Source: Sediminibacterium sp. UBA657 (GTDB lineage Bacteria; Bacteroidota; Bacteroidia; Chitinophagales; Chitinophagaceae). From it: a stretch of DNA of 59,520 nt. Position 1 is the first letter of the stretch; every line of letters begins with the position of its first letter. The DNA lies in the NCBI GenBank assembly GCA_002299885.1, contig DBOB01000005.1:1-59520 (forward strand), written 5' to 3'. The notes below the pieces were generated by a model, which saw only the letters and a list, made by a program, of their open reading frames with translations, was not told the origin of the DNA and made no database searches. Position numbers and translations under genes: made by a program. This document shows, in pieces, positions 25,266 through 32,922 of this stretch.

Positions 25266-26768
25266 ATGTCATCGACATCAAAAAAAGCAATTGTTATAGG
25301 AGCGGGTTTTGCAGGTTTATCTACCGCGAGTTTCTTAGCAAAAATGGGTTGGGAAGTTACAGTGATTGAAAAGCATGATTTACCAGGTGGTAGAGCAAGA
25401 AAGTTTAAAGCAGAAGGGTTTACATTTGATATGGGTCCAAGTTGGTATTGGATGCCAGATATTTTTGAAAGGTATTTTAATTCCTTTGGTAAAAAAGTAA
25501 GTGATTATTACGCACTTAAAAGACTGGATCCTTCTTACAGAGTTTATTTTGAAAAAGAAGGTTGGGATATACCAGCCAATTACAACGAATTACAAAATTT
25601 ATTAGAGTCGGTTGAGCCAGGCGCTGCTAAAGCATTGGATGCTTTTATGGCAGAGGCAAAGTTTAAATACGATGTAGGTGTTGGAAAACTAGTTCATAAT
25701 CCAGGTTTGTCATTGACAGAATTTTTGGATATGGATTTAGTGAAAGGTGTTTTTAAATTAGATGTTTTTCAATCGATGAAAAAACATGTTGCTAAATTTT
25801 TCAAACATCCATCTATACAATCTTTGATGGAGTTCCCAGTATTATTCTTAGGTGCATTACCAGAAAAAACACCAGCCTTATATAGCTTGATGAATTATGC
25901 AGATATCAAAGGGGGTACCTGGTATCCTGAATTTGGTATGTATAGTATCGTTCAAGGGATGTATGATTTAGCAACTTCATTAGGGGTTCAATTTAAATTT
26001 GGAGAGGAAGTAACATCCATCCAAGTGCAATCTGGAAAAGCGGTCGCAGTCCATACTTTGAAAACTGCTTCTGGTGAAAAGCAAACATACACTATGGATG
26101 TATTGATTGGTGCAGGCGACTATCATCATATCGAAACTAAATTATTAGCACCAGCATATCAATCCTATTCTGCAGCTTATTGGGATTCAAGGGTGATGGC
26201 GCCAAGTTCCTTATTGTATTATGTAGGACTGAATAAAAAATTAGAGGGGGTATTGCATCATCAATTATTTTTTGATACTGACTTTGGATTACATGGGCAT
26301 GAAATATATTCCGATCCTAAATGGCCTACAAGACCATTATTTTATGCAAGTGCACCATCGGTGACAGATCCGACTGTGGCACCAGAGGGATGTGAAAATT
26401 TATTTTTATTAATCCCTATTGCTGCTGGGTTAGAAGGTGATACTGAGGGAATCAGAGACCAATATTTCGAGATGATCATTCAACGATTCGAGGAACGCAT
26501 TGGTCAGTCTATTCGAAGTTCGATTGTATACAAGCGCTCTTTTGCAGTAAAAGAATTTAAAGAAGAATACCATTCTTTTAGAGGCAATGCCTATGGATTA
26601 GCAAATACATTATTGCAAACAGCAAATTTAAAACCAAGTTGTAAGAGTAAAAAAGTAAATAACTTATATTACACTGGTCAATTAACAGTGCCTGGTCCTG
26701 GCGTGCCACCAAGTTTAATTAGTGGCGAAGTAGTGGCTAAACTTGTTAATCAAAAACATAAAGCTTAA
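25266..26768 (+). CDS. crtI: Phytoene desaturase
   Basis: A 500-residue FAD-dependent desaturase that converts phytoene to lycopene. N-terminal dinucleotide fold AIVIGAGFAGLSTASFLAKM, the CrtI hallmark PGGRARKFKAEGFTFDMGPS, and the C-terminal NLYYTGQLTVPGPGVPPSLI. Length matches bacterial CrtI. It follows the sigma gene by 5 bp and precedes crtB by 6 bp. No crtE (GGPP synthase) is present, so precursor supply must be encoded elsewhere. Confidence 0.96.
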   Translation: MSSTSKKAIVIGAGFAGLSTASFLAKMGWEVTVIEKHDLPGGRARKFKAEGFTFDMGPSWYWMPDIFERYFNSFGKKVSDYYALKRLDPSYRVYFEKEGWDIPANYNELQNLLESVEPGAAKALDAFMAEAKFKYDVGVGKLVHNPGLSLTEFLDMDLVKGVFKLDVFQSMKKHVAKFFKHPSIQSLMEFPVLFLGALPEKTPALYSLMNYADIKGGTWYPEFGMYSIVQGMYDLATSLGVQFKFGEEVTSIQVQSGKAVAVHTLKTASGEKQTYTMDVLIGAGDYHHIETKLLAPAYQSYSAAYWDSRVMAPSSLLYYVGLNKKLEGVLHHQLFFDTDFGLHGHEIYSDPKWPTRPLFYASAPSVTDPTVAPEGCENLFLLIPIAAGLEGDTEGIRDQYFEMIIQRFEERIGQSIRSSIVYKRSFAVKEFKEEYHSFRGNAYGLANTLLQTANLKPSCKSKKVNNLYYTGQLTVPGPGVPPSLISGEVVAKLVNQKHKA

Positions 26769-26774
26769 TTCGAC

Positions 26775-27617
26775 ATGTCTTCATTAACATTATACAACGA
26801 AGTAACCGCGCAAAGTAGTAAGTCTACTACTTTACTGTATAGTTCAAGTTTTTCTTCTGCCATTGGATTATTGGACAAGTCATTACATCAATCTATTTAT
26901 GATATTTACGGATTTGTGCGATTTGCAGATGAGATTGTAGATACTTTTCATGAGTATGATAAAGCAACATTACTTGCAACATTCAAAGCAGATACTTATG
27001 CAGCATTGGACAATGGCATTAGCTTAAATCCAATTTTACATCGTTTTCAATTGACCTATAATCAATTTAATATAGACAGGGCATTACTTGATGCATTTTT
27101 ATACAGTATGGAGATGGATCTTTCACAGCAGTCCCATGATCAAGCAAGTTACAACCAATACATTTTTGGAAGTGCCGAAGTGGTGGGGTTGATGTGTTTA
27201 AAAATATTTTGTAATGGTAACGATGCGCAATATGAAGCATTGAAGCCTGCAGCACAAAGCTTAGGTGCTGCTTTCCAAAAAGTGAATTTTTTAAGGGATA
27301 TCAAAGCGGATTTTGTGGGCATGGAGCGCATGTATTTTCCAAATTGTGATTTTAGTAATTTTAGCCTTTCGGATAAGCAACAAATTGAAGCAGATATTCA
27401 AGCAGATTTTGATGCAGCTTTAGACGGTATCAAGGCCCTCCCGGTTCCTTGTCGTTTTGGGGTTTATGTAGCGTTTAAATACTACTATGCTTTATTTAAT
27501 AAGATTAAACAGACCAACCATACTGCTTTATTAAGCACCAGAATTAGGATACCAGATTACGCAAAATTATTTATTGTTTTCAAAGCAAAAATTAGAGCAA
27601 GCTTAAATTTGTTATAG
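26775..27617 (+). CDS. crtB: Phytoene synthase
   Basis: A 280-residue squalene/phytoene synthase condensing two GGPP to phytoene. Both Asp-rich motifs are visible in variant form: FADEIVDTFHEYD near residue 55 and NFLRDIKADFVGMERMYFP near residue 175. The GSAEVVGLMCLKIF segment is typical of the family. It is co-transcribed with crtI, and crtZ follows after 26 bp. Confidence 0.95.
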   Translation: MSSLTLYNEVTAQSSKSTTLLYSSSFSSAIGLLDKSLHQSIYDIYGFVRFADEIVDTFHEYDKATLLATFKADTYAALDNGISLNPILHRFQLTYNQFNIDRALLDAFLYSMEMDLSQQSHDQASYNQYIFGSAEVVGLMCLKIFCNGNDAQYEALKPAAQSLGAAFQKVNFLRDIKADFVGMERMYFPNCDFSNFSLSDKQQIEADIQADFDAALDGIKALPVPCRFGVYVAFKYYYALFNKIKQTNHTALLSTRIRIPDYAKLFIVFKAKIRASLNLL

Positions 27618-27643
27618 TACCTTTACATCCTAAACGTTCCTTT

Positions 27644-28114
27644 ATGATTTTCTTAATTTCTATGTTATTGACTTTTGCGATTATGGAAGGTGTTACTTGG
27701 TTAACGCATAAATATGTCATGCATGGTTTTTTATGGTACTTACACGAAGATCACCATCAACCTACTGGACATTTTTTTGAAAAGAACGATGCATTCTTTT
27801 TGATTTTTGCGATTCCAAGTATGGCTTGTATTTTTTATGGTACATTCAATGCCATGCCATGGTTATCGGGTATTGGAACTGGTGTAGCCATGTATGGATT
27901 GGCTTATTTTATTGTACACGAAGTGATTATTCACCAAAGAATCAAATGGTTTACAAAATCAAATAATCGATATATCAAAGCCATTCGTTGGGCACATAAA
28001 ATGCACCATAAACACTTGGGCAAAGAAGATAGTGAAAGTTTTGGTATGCTGATTGTAGCTAAAAAATATTGGGATAAAGTTAAGCGTGACGAAATGATAC
28101 AAAACAACAGATAA
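27644..28114 (+). CDS. crtZ: Beta-carotene hydroxylase (fatty-acid-hydroxylase superfamily)
   Basis: A 156-residue integral membrane di-iron hydroxylase. All four His clusters are present: HKYVMH, HEDHH, HEVIIHQR and HKMHHKH. CrtZ adds 3-hydroxyls to the beta rings, taking beta-carotene to zeaxanthin. About four hydrophobic segments are visible. It sits between crtB and crtY, 4 bp before the latter. With CrtY this predicts zeaxanthin as the product, since no ketolase or glycosylase gene is present. Confidence 0.94.
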   Translation: MIFLISMLLTFAIMEGVTWLTHKYVMHGFLWYLHEDHHQPTGHFFEKNDAFFLIFAIPSMACIFYGTFNAMPWLSGIGTGVAMYGLAYFIVHEVIIHQRIKWFTKSNNRYIKAIRWAHKMHHKHLGKEDSESFGMLIVAKKYWDKVKRDEMIQNNR

Positions 28115-28118
28115 CCCA

Positions 28119-29258
28119 TTGCAAGTCGAAAATAAATATGATTATATAATAGCCGGTGCAGGTTGCGCCGGCTATTCTTTGTTATACCATTTACTGCAAG
28201 ATCCTATATTAAGTAAAAAAAAGATCCTGGTGTTGGATGCCAATTTTAATAAAGGGAATGATAGGACTTGGTGTTTTTGGGAAGATCAAGCTGGACCCTT
28301 TGAATCCATTGTTTGTAAAAAATGGTCCAATATAGAAGTATTAAAAGGGTCGATGCATCGTTCTTTACCAACTGCGCCTTTTGAATACAAGATGATTCAA
28401 GGAATTGATTTTTACCAATATGTTACTGATTTTGCAAAAGGTTTTGACAATGTAGAATGGGTGGCGTCTAAGATCTTAAGCATTGACTCTATCAATACTA
28501 ACAGTGCAAGGGTCAATTGGGAAGGGGGCAGTGCAAATGCAGGATATGTATTTTCAAGTATCAATGGGGAGCGCATCCAATCGAAACTTTGGCAACATTT
28601 TAAAGGTATTGTAGTGGAATTTGACATCGCTGTTTTTGATGATACTGTTGCTAGATTAATGGATTTTAATGTGCCTCAAATGGATGCAACAGCTTTTATG
28701 TACTTGCTCCCATTAACAGATAAAAAAGCATTGGTAGAGTATACTTTATTTTCTACAACGATTTTATTAGAGTCAAAATATGATACCGTACTAAACGCCT
28801 ATATAGAGGAGCATCACAAAGGTCAAGCTTATCAAATTCAACATTCTGAAATGGGTGCTATACCTATGACTTCTAAAAAATTGACTTCCAATGATGGTGC
28901 GGTTGTTTCAATAGGGACAATGGGGGATGCAGTCAAGGCAAGTACGGGTTATGCTTTTCAATTTATCCAGAAGCAAACCCAACAGATTGTACATCAATTA
29001 AAATTGAATCAAGCCTTGAATCCTGCTGTACATCATACAAGGCATCAATTTTATGATGCAGTTTTATTGTATATTCTTGAAAATCAAAAAATGGCAGGCG
29101 ATGAAATATTTGCGCGCATATTTAAAAAGAATACTGCAGCCACTGTTTTTAAATTCTTATCTAATACATCTACCTTACTGGATGATATCAAGATCATGAC
29201 CAGTTTGCCTACACAAATTTTCCTGCCTGCGGCTATTAAAGTATTATTTCGACGGTAA
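28119..29258 (+). CDS. crtY: Lycopene beta-cyclase
   Basis: A 379-residue flavoprotein cyclase. N-terminal YDYIIAGAGCAGYSLLYHLL (FAD fold), the CrtY motif DRTWCFWED near residue 47, and AFMYLLPL further on. The start is TTG at 28119, 4 bp after crtZ: the first in-frame ATG would remove the FAD-binding fold, so a non-ATG start is needed. It closes the carotenoid operon. The tRNA-Arg gene begins 31 bp downstream. Confidence 0.93.
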   Translation: MQVENKYDYIIAGAGCAGYSLLYHLLQDPILSKKKILVLDANFNKGNDRTWCFWEDQAGPFESIVCKKWSNIEVLKGSMHRSLPTAPFEYKMIQGIDFYQYVTDFAKGFDNVEWVASKILSIDSINTNSARVNWEGGSANAGYVFSSINGERIQSKLWQHFKGIVVEFDIAVFDDTVARLMDFNVPQMDATAFMYLLPLTDKKALVEYTLFSTTILLESKYDTVLNAYIEEHHKGQAYQIQHSEMGAIPMTSKKLTSNDGAVVSIGTMGDAVKASTGYAFQFIQKQTQQIVHQLKLNQALNPAVHHTRHQFYDAVLLYILENQKMAGDEIFARIFKKNTAATVFKFLSNTSTLLDDIKIMTSLPTQIFLPAAIKVLFRR

Positions 29259-29276
29259 GTTATTGGCGCAATTTCA

Positions 29277-29284
29277 TAATTTTG
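29277..29284 (+). promoter_or_regulatory. Bacteroidota -7 promoter element before tRNA-Arg
   Basis: TAATTTTG, an exact TAnnTTTG match, five bases before the first base of the tRNA gene. It suggests the tRNA has its own promoter at the end of the crt operon. Confidence 0.5.
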
Positions 29285-29289
29285 TTTAT

Positions 29290-29361
29290 GGCCTTGTCGT
29301 ACAATGGTTAGTACAAGCGTTTCCGAAGCGCTAAATCCCAGTTCGATCCTGGGCTTGGCTA
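29290..29361 (+). tRNA. tRNA-Arg (anticodon CCG), acceptor stem imperfect
   Basis: The D arm is GTAC/GTAC with loop AATGGTTA. The anticodon arm is AGCGT/GCGCT with loop TTCCGAA, giving anticodon CCG at 29323-29325. The T arm is CCCAG/CTGGG with loop TTCGATC. The acceptor stem pairs GGCCTTG (29290-29296) with CTTGGCT (29354-29360): five pairs form, but positions 5-68 and 6-67 are T opposite T. CCA is not encoded, as is common in the phylum. It could be functional with a weakened stem, or a decaying copy. Confidence 0.8.
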
Positions 29362-29431
29362 CAAATAGGACTTTAAATAGCGATCCAATTACCAATAATT
29401 ATTTCGTAGCTTTTTCCGTACCTTAGGATTC

Positions 29432-29974
29432 TTGAAAAAAGTGATTGCCATATTTTGTTTTGCGGCCTTGTTATTATCAACAAGTAGCCTAAGCTATTTT
29501 TATTGGCTTCAGGAAAAAATACATGAGCAGGAAAGATTCGCAAGTATTGATGCAGGTGAGTCCATCGAGCAAGCAGATCAAATCACACTCACCGTAAAAG
29601 ATAAATCCATTTTACCCGATGGTTATCAGTGGGAGGAGAAGGGCCGTGAATTTAGTTACAAGGGTATGTTCTATGATATTGTTTCTATAAAGCAAACCAA
29701 AGAAGGTTGGGTGATTAAAGCAGCATCGGATGAAGAAGAAGCAGCCATTGTTGCGAATCAGCATAAAGCACATCATTTGGGTAAAGAGGGGCAATCTAAA
29801 TCTACTTCTTCCAAAATCAAATTGAACCTAAGCATTGCAGTATATGAATGTCCTTCATTCAATACCCAAAGTTTATTCAACTATATTTTACTAAAAAAGA
29901 AGTATCCATTATTGACTACACCAATTTTAAGTAGTTATTCAGGAACAATCTCACATCCGCCAGAAACTGTCTAA
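29432..29974 (+). CDS. Uncharacterised membrane-anchored or periplasmic protein
   Basis: A 180-residue protein that I do not recognise. Residues 4-26 form a hydrophobic signal/anchor (VIAIFCFAALLLSTSSLSYF). The rest is polar, with an acidic middle section and a His-containing stretch (NQHKAHHLGKEG, about 110-121). It starts with TTG at 29432; no in-frame ATG precedes the hydrophobic segment. There is no lipobox or known domain. The gene ends 69 bp before a haem-type TonB receptor and in the same direction, so a role with that receptor (metal or haem handling) is possible but unproven. Confidence 0.65.
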   Translation: MKKVIAIFCFAALLLSTSSLSYFYWLQEKIHEQERFASIDAGESIEQADQITLTVKDKSILPDGYQWEEKGREFSYKGMFYDIVSIKQTKEGWVIKAASDEEEAAIVANQHKAHHLGKEGQSKSTSSKIKLNLSIAVYECPSFNTQSLFNYILLKKKYPLLTTPILSSYSGTISHPPETV

Positions 29975-30043
29975 TACATAAGACAGGGCTATTGAATTAT
30001 TATTTGATTTGATAGCAATTCATTTTCATTTTAAAAATTAAGC

Positions 30044-32251
30044 ATGCGTTTAATATTAAGCGTACTGTTATTTTTTGGGATGAGTTTGGAGCTTTTGGCG
30101 CAATCTGACACTTCAAGTAAGCAATTGCAAGATGTAGTTATTTATGCCAATAAGTTTCCAACGCTCTCAAAAAATATCGTACAAAGGGTGGTTGCATTAA
30201 CCGATAAAGTATTGTTGCAACAGCAAGCGAATACGGCAGATATCTTAACAGCTTCTGGTCAGGTATTTGTACAAAAAAGTCAAGCTGGTGGGGGAAGCCC
30301 CGTTGTTAGAGGCTTTGAGGCTAGTAGGGTATTGTTAATGGTAGATGGTGTACGTATGAACAGTGCTATTTTTAGAGCGGGGCATTTACAAAATATCATC
30401 ACAGTGGATAATATGATATTAGATAGAGTAGAAATTATTTATGGACCAAGTTCTACTTTATTTGGTAGCGATGCACTGGGTGGTGTGGTGAATTTATTTA
30501 CCAAGCAGCCGCAACTGTTTAAATCCAATCTTGTTTCTAAAAAAGCTCCATGGAAAACAAATGGCAATCTAGTCTATCGGTTCGGTAATGGACAAAATGA
30601 ACAACGTCAACACGTAGACCTCAATATTGCCGATAATAGATGGGCTTTTCTGACTTCTGTCACCAAAAGTAATTTCGGTGATATGCGTCAAGGAAATAAA
30701 AGACTAGCTGCTTATCCAGACTTTGGTAAAAGACTATTTTATGTTGCTCGTGATAACAATACAGATATTATAAAAGACAATAGTGCATTTGTAAACATTC
30801 AAAAATTAAGTGGTTACAATCAAATAGATTTATTACAAAAAGTATTGTTCAAGCCTAATGATAATACGGAGCATTTATTGAATGTACAATTCTCTAATTC
30901 TTCTGATATCAACAGATATGATCGTTTAACGGAAACTAGTAAAGGGTTGCCTGTATTTTCAGAGTGGTATTATGGCCCGCAAGTGCGCAATATGATTGGG
31001 TATAAATTAACTAATTCAAATTTGAATGGTTATTTTCAAAAATTAACTACAAACATCAATTACCAGCACTTGGAAGAAAGTAGAATCACAAGAAGATTTA
31101 AATCCAATAACAAAGATTATAGATTCGAGGCGGTGGATATTTTTGGTTTGAATATGGATTTATTGCACCAAGGAAAGTCTAGTACTTTAAATATTGGAGT
31201 TGAGTCTTATTACAACGATGTTAGCTCAACTGCGTATCGTAATAATATTGCTACGAATCTGCGTAGTGCCATTACTACAAGGTATAGTGATGGGCCTACC
31301 AATATGTCTAATTATGCATTGTACGCACAGCACACTCAATTTTTGAAAGGCAATTGGGTATTGAATAGTGGTTTGCGTTTAAATAATGTTCAATTGAATG
31401 CTAATTTCAAAGACACTGCACTCATGCGTTTCCCATTCACAGATGCCAATCAAAACAATACTGCTTTGACCGGTAATTTAGGTATGGCCTATAATGGAGC
31501 AGATGGGCTCAGGGTTAGTTTTGGTGTGAGCAGTGGATTTAGAGCACCGAATGTGGATGACTTAACCAAAGTGTTTGATACAAGAACTGGTTATGTAGTA
31601 GTACCCAATAAGGATTTAAAACCTGAGTACACATACAACGCCGAATTGAATGTTTCAAAAACAACTTCTATTTATAGCATTGGTTTTTCATTATTTCATA
31701 CCTGGTTTAGAAATGCATTGGTCGTTGACAAGTTTAAATGGAATAATGCAAGTTCTATCCTATATCAAAGTATCATGAGTGATGTGTATGCCACTCAAAA
31801 TAAAGCAAAGGCTGTTGTTTATGGATTTAATGTCAATGGTTCTGCCAATTTATCGCCTAATACTACTTTGGCTGCTACCTATACTTATACAAAGGGCACC
31901 TACCAAAATGGTTTAGTAGAAATGCCTTTAGACCATATCCCTCCTACCTATGGCAGAGTAGGACTAAAGCATGATGTAAAAAAGTTTACTGCCGAATTAT
32001 TTACCTTATTTAATGGGTGGAAGCGCATTGAGGACTATAACTTAAATGGTGAGGATAATGAGATTTATGCCACCAAAGATGGTATGCCTGCGTGGCAAAT
32101 TTGGAATATCAACACAAATTATCAGTTCACTAAAAAATTAAATTTCAGTTTTCAAATCGAAAACATCGCCGATTTAAATTACCGTTATTTTGCGAGTGGT
32201 ATCTCTGCTTTAGGCCGAAATTATATTGTACAAGCTAGGTATTCTTTTTAG
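30044..32251 (+). CDS. TonB-dependent receptor, haem/haemoglobin (HmuR-like) type
   Basis: A 735-residue outer-membrane receptor with a signal peptide ending ELLAQ near residue 22 and no carboxypeptidase-like extension. The plug contains VFVQKSQAGGGSPVVRGFEA, VDGVRMNSAIFRAGHLQ and RVEIIYGPSSTLFGSDALGG, which resemble the HmuR/HemR group. The barrel runs to a terminal Phe (VQARYSF), and the C-terminal region includes NIADLNYRYFASGI. Haem as ligand is a similarity-based inference; siderophore or vitamin receptors share the architecture. Its stop overlaps marC (opposite strand) by four bases. Confidence 0.85.
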   Translation: MRLILSVLLFFGMSLELLAQSDTSSKQLQDVVIYANKFPTLSKNIVQRVVALTDKVLLQQQANTADILTASGQVFVQKSQAGGGSPVVRGFEASRVLLMVDGVRMNSAIFRAGHLQNIITVDNMILDRVEIIYGPSSTLFGSDALGGVVNLFTKQPQLFKSNLVSKKAPWKTNGNLVYRFGNGQNEQRQHVDLNIADNRWAFLTSVTKSNFGDMRQGNKRLAAYPDFGKRLFYVARDNNTDIIKDNSAFVNIQKLSGYNQIDLLQKVLFKPNDNTEHLLNVQFSNSSDINRYDRLTETSKGLPVFSEWYYGPQVRNMIGYKLTNSNLNGYFQKLTTNINYQHLEESRITRRFKSNNKDYRFEAVDIFGLNMDLLHQGKSSTLNIGVESYYNDVSSTAYRNNIATNLRSAITTRYSDGPTNMSNYALYAQHTQFLKGNWVLNSGLRLNNVQLNANFKDTALMRFPFTDANQNNTALTGNLGMAYNGADGLRVSFGVSSGFRAPNVDDLTKVFDTRTGYVVVPNKDLKPEYTYNAELNVSKTTSIYSIGFSLFHTWFRNALVVDKFKWNNASSILYQSIMSDVYATQNKAKAVVYGFNVNGSANLSPNTTLAATYTYTKGTYQNGLVEMPLDHIPPTYGRVGLKHDVKKFTAELFTLFNGWKRIEDYNLNGEDNEIYATKDGMPAWQIWNINTNYQFTKKLNFSFQIENIADLNYRYFASGISALGRNYIVQARYSF

Positions 32252-32826
32252 CGTATCAGTGCTCCAACATTGCTAGAGAATATTTTTACAGCAATGGCTA
32301 AAAGAATGACACCAAAAAATTTACGAACTGCTAGTAAGCCTCCGGGCCCTAGCAGTTTTTCAATAAAATTTAGTGATTTTAAAACTATGTATATAACTAC
32401 TAAGTTGATTATAATACCTAGTGCTATATAGAGTTCATCATAGTTTGCCTTTAAAGACATAATAGTAGTAAGCGTTCCACTTCCGGCAATAATAGGAAAG
32501 GCAATGGGCACCACAGCTCCAGACTGTGCATTTTTATCGCCTTTAAAAATTTCATGGCCCAACACCATCTCAAGTCCTAAAAGAAAAATTACAATAGATC
32601 CACCTACGGCAAATGATCTTACATCTAAGCCCAATAATTGTAAAAAAGGTTTGCCTAGGAATAAAAATAAAATCATTAAGCCTCCAGAAATTAGGGTCAC
32701 TTTAAGTGATTTAATGGCACCCGACTTTTCTTTCATCGCAATTAATAGAGGGATAGACCCCACGATATCAATTACCGCGAATAGTGTAAAAACAATGGTA
32801 AGTAGTTCATCTATTTTGAATGCCAT
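32248..32826 (-). CDS. MarC-family integral membrane protein
   Basis: A 192-residue inner-membrane protein with six hydrophobic segments and the MarC pattern FTLFAVIDIVGSIPLLIAM at the N-terminus and VPIAFPIIAGSGTLTTIM in the middle. Members were once linked to multiple antibiotic resistance, but their function is unknown. The start codon directly follows the T tract of a strong hairpin (32828-32861), leaving almost no room for an untranslated leader. Confidence 0.9.
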   Translation of the reverse strand: MAFKIDELLTIVFTLFAVIDIVGSIPLLIAMKEKSGAIKSLKVTLISGGLMILFLFLGKPFLQLLGLDVRSFAVGGSIVIFLLGLEMVLGHEIFKGDKNAQSGAVVPIAFPIIAGSGTLTTIMSLKANYDELYIALGIIINLVVIYIVLKSLNFIEKLLGPGGLLAVRKFFGVILLAIAVKIFSSNVGALIR

Positions 32827-32827
32827 A

Positions 32828-32861
32828 AAAAAAGCTTTGTATGAAGATACAAAGCTTTTTT
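32828..32861. terminator. Strong hairpin terminator abutting the marC start codon
   Basis: Fifteen-bp perfect stem AAAAAAGCTTTGTAT / ATACAAAGCTTTTTT with loop GAAG. On the minus strand it lies 61 bp after the BtuB-like gene and ends one base before the marC ATG. It should terminate the upstream receptor transcript, but it may also act as an attenuator for marC. Confidence 0.8.
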
Positions 32862-32922
32862 AGATTTACTAACCCTTTAAATTGATCAAGTTGTGAGTTG
32901 TTATTTTGGTAACAACCAAGTT

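Noticed and set aside
29084..29395. 103-codon minus-strand frame spanning the end of crtY and the tRNA
   Set aside because: It is the antisense of crtY and of tRNA-Arg. The recurring translation around PRIELGFSASE comes from the tRNA gene.
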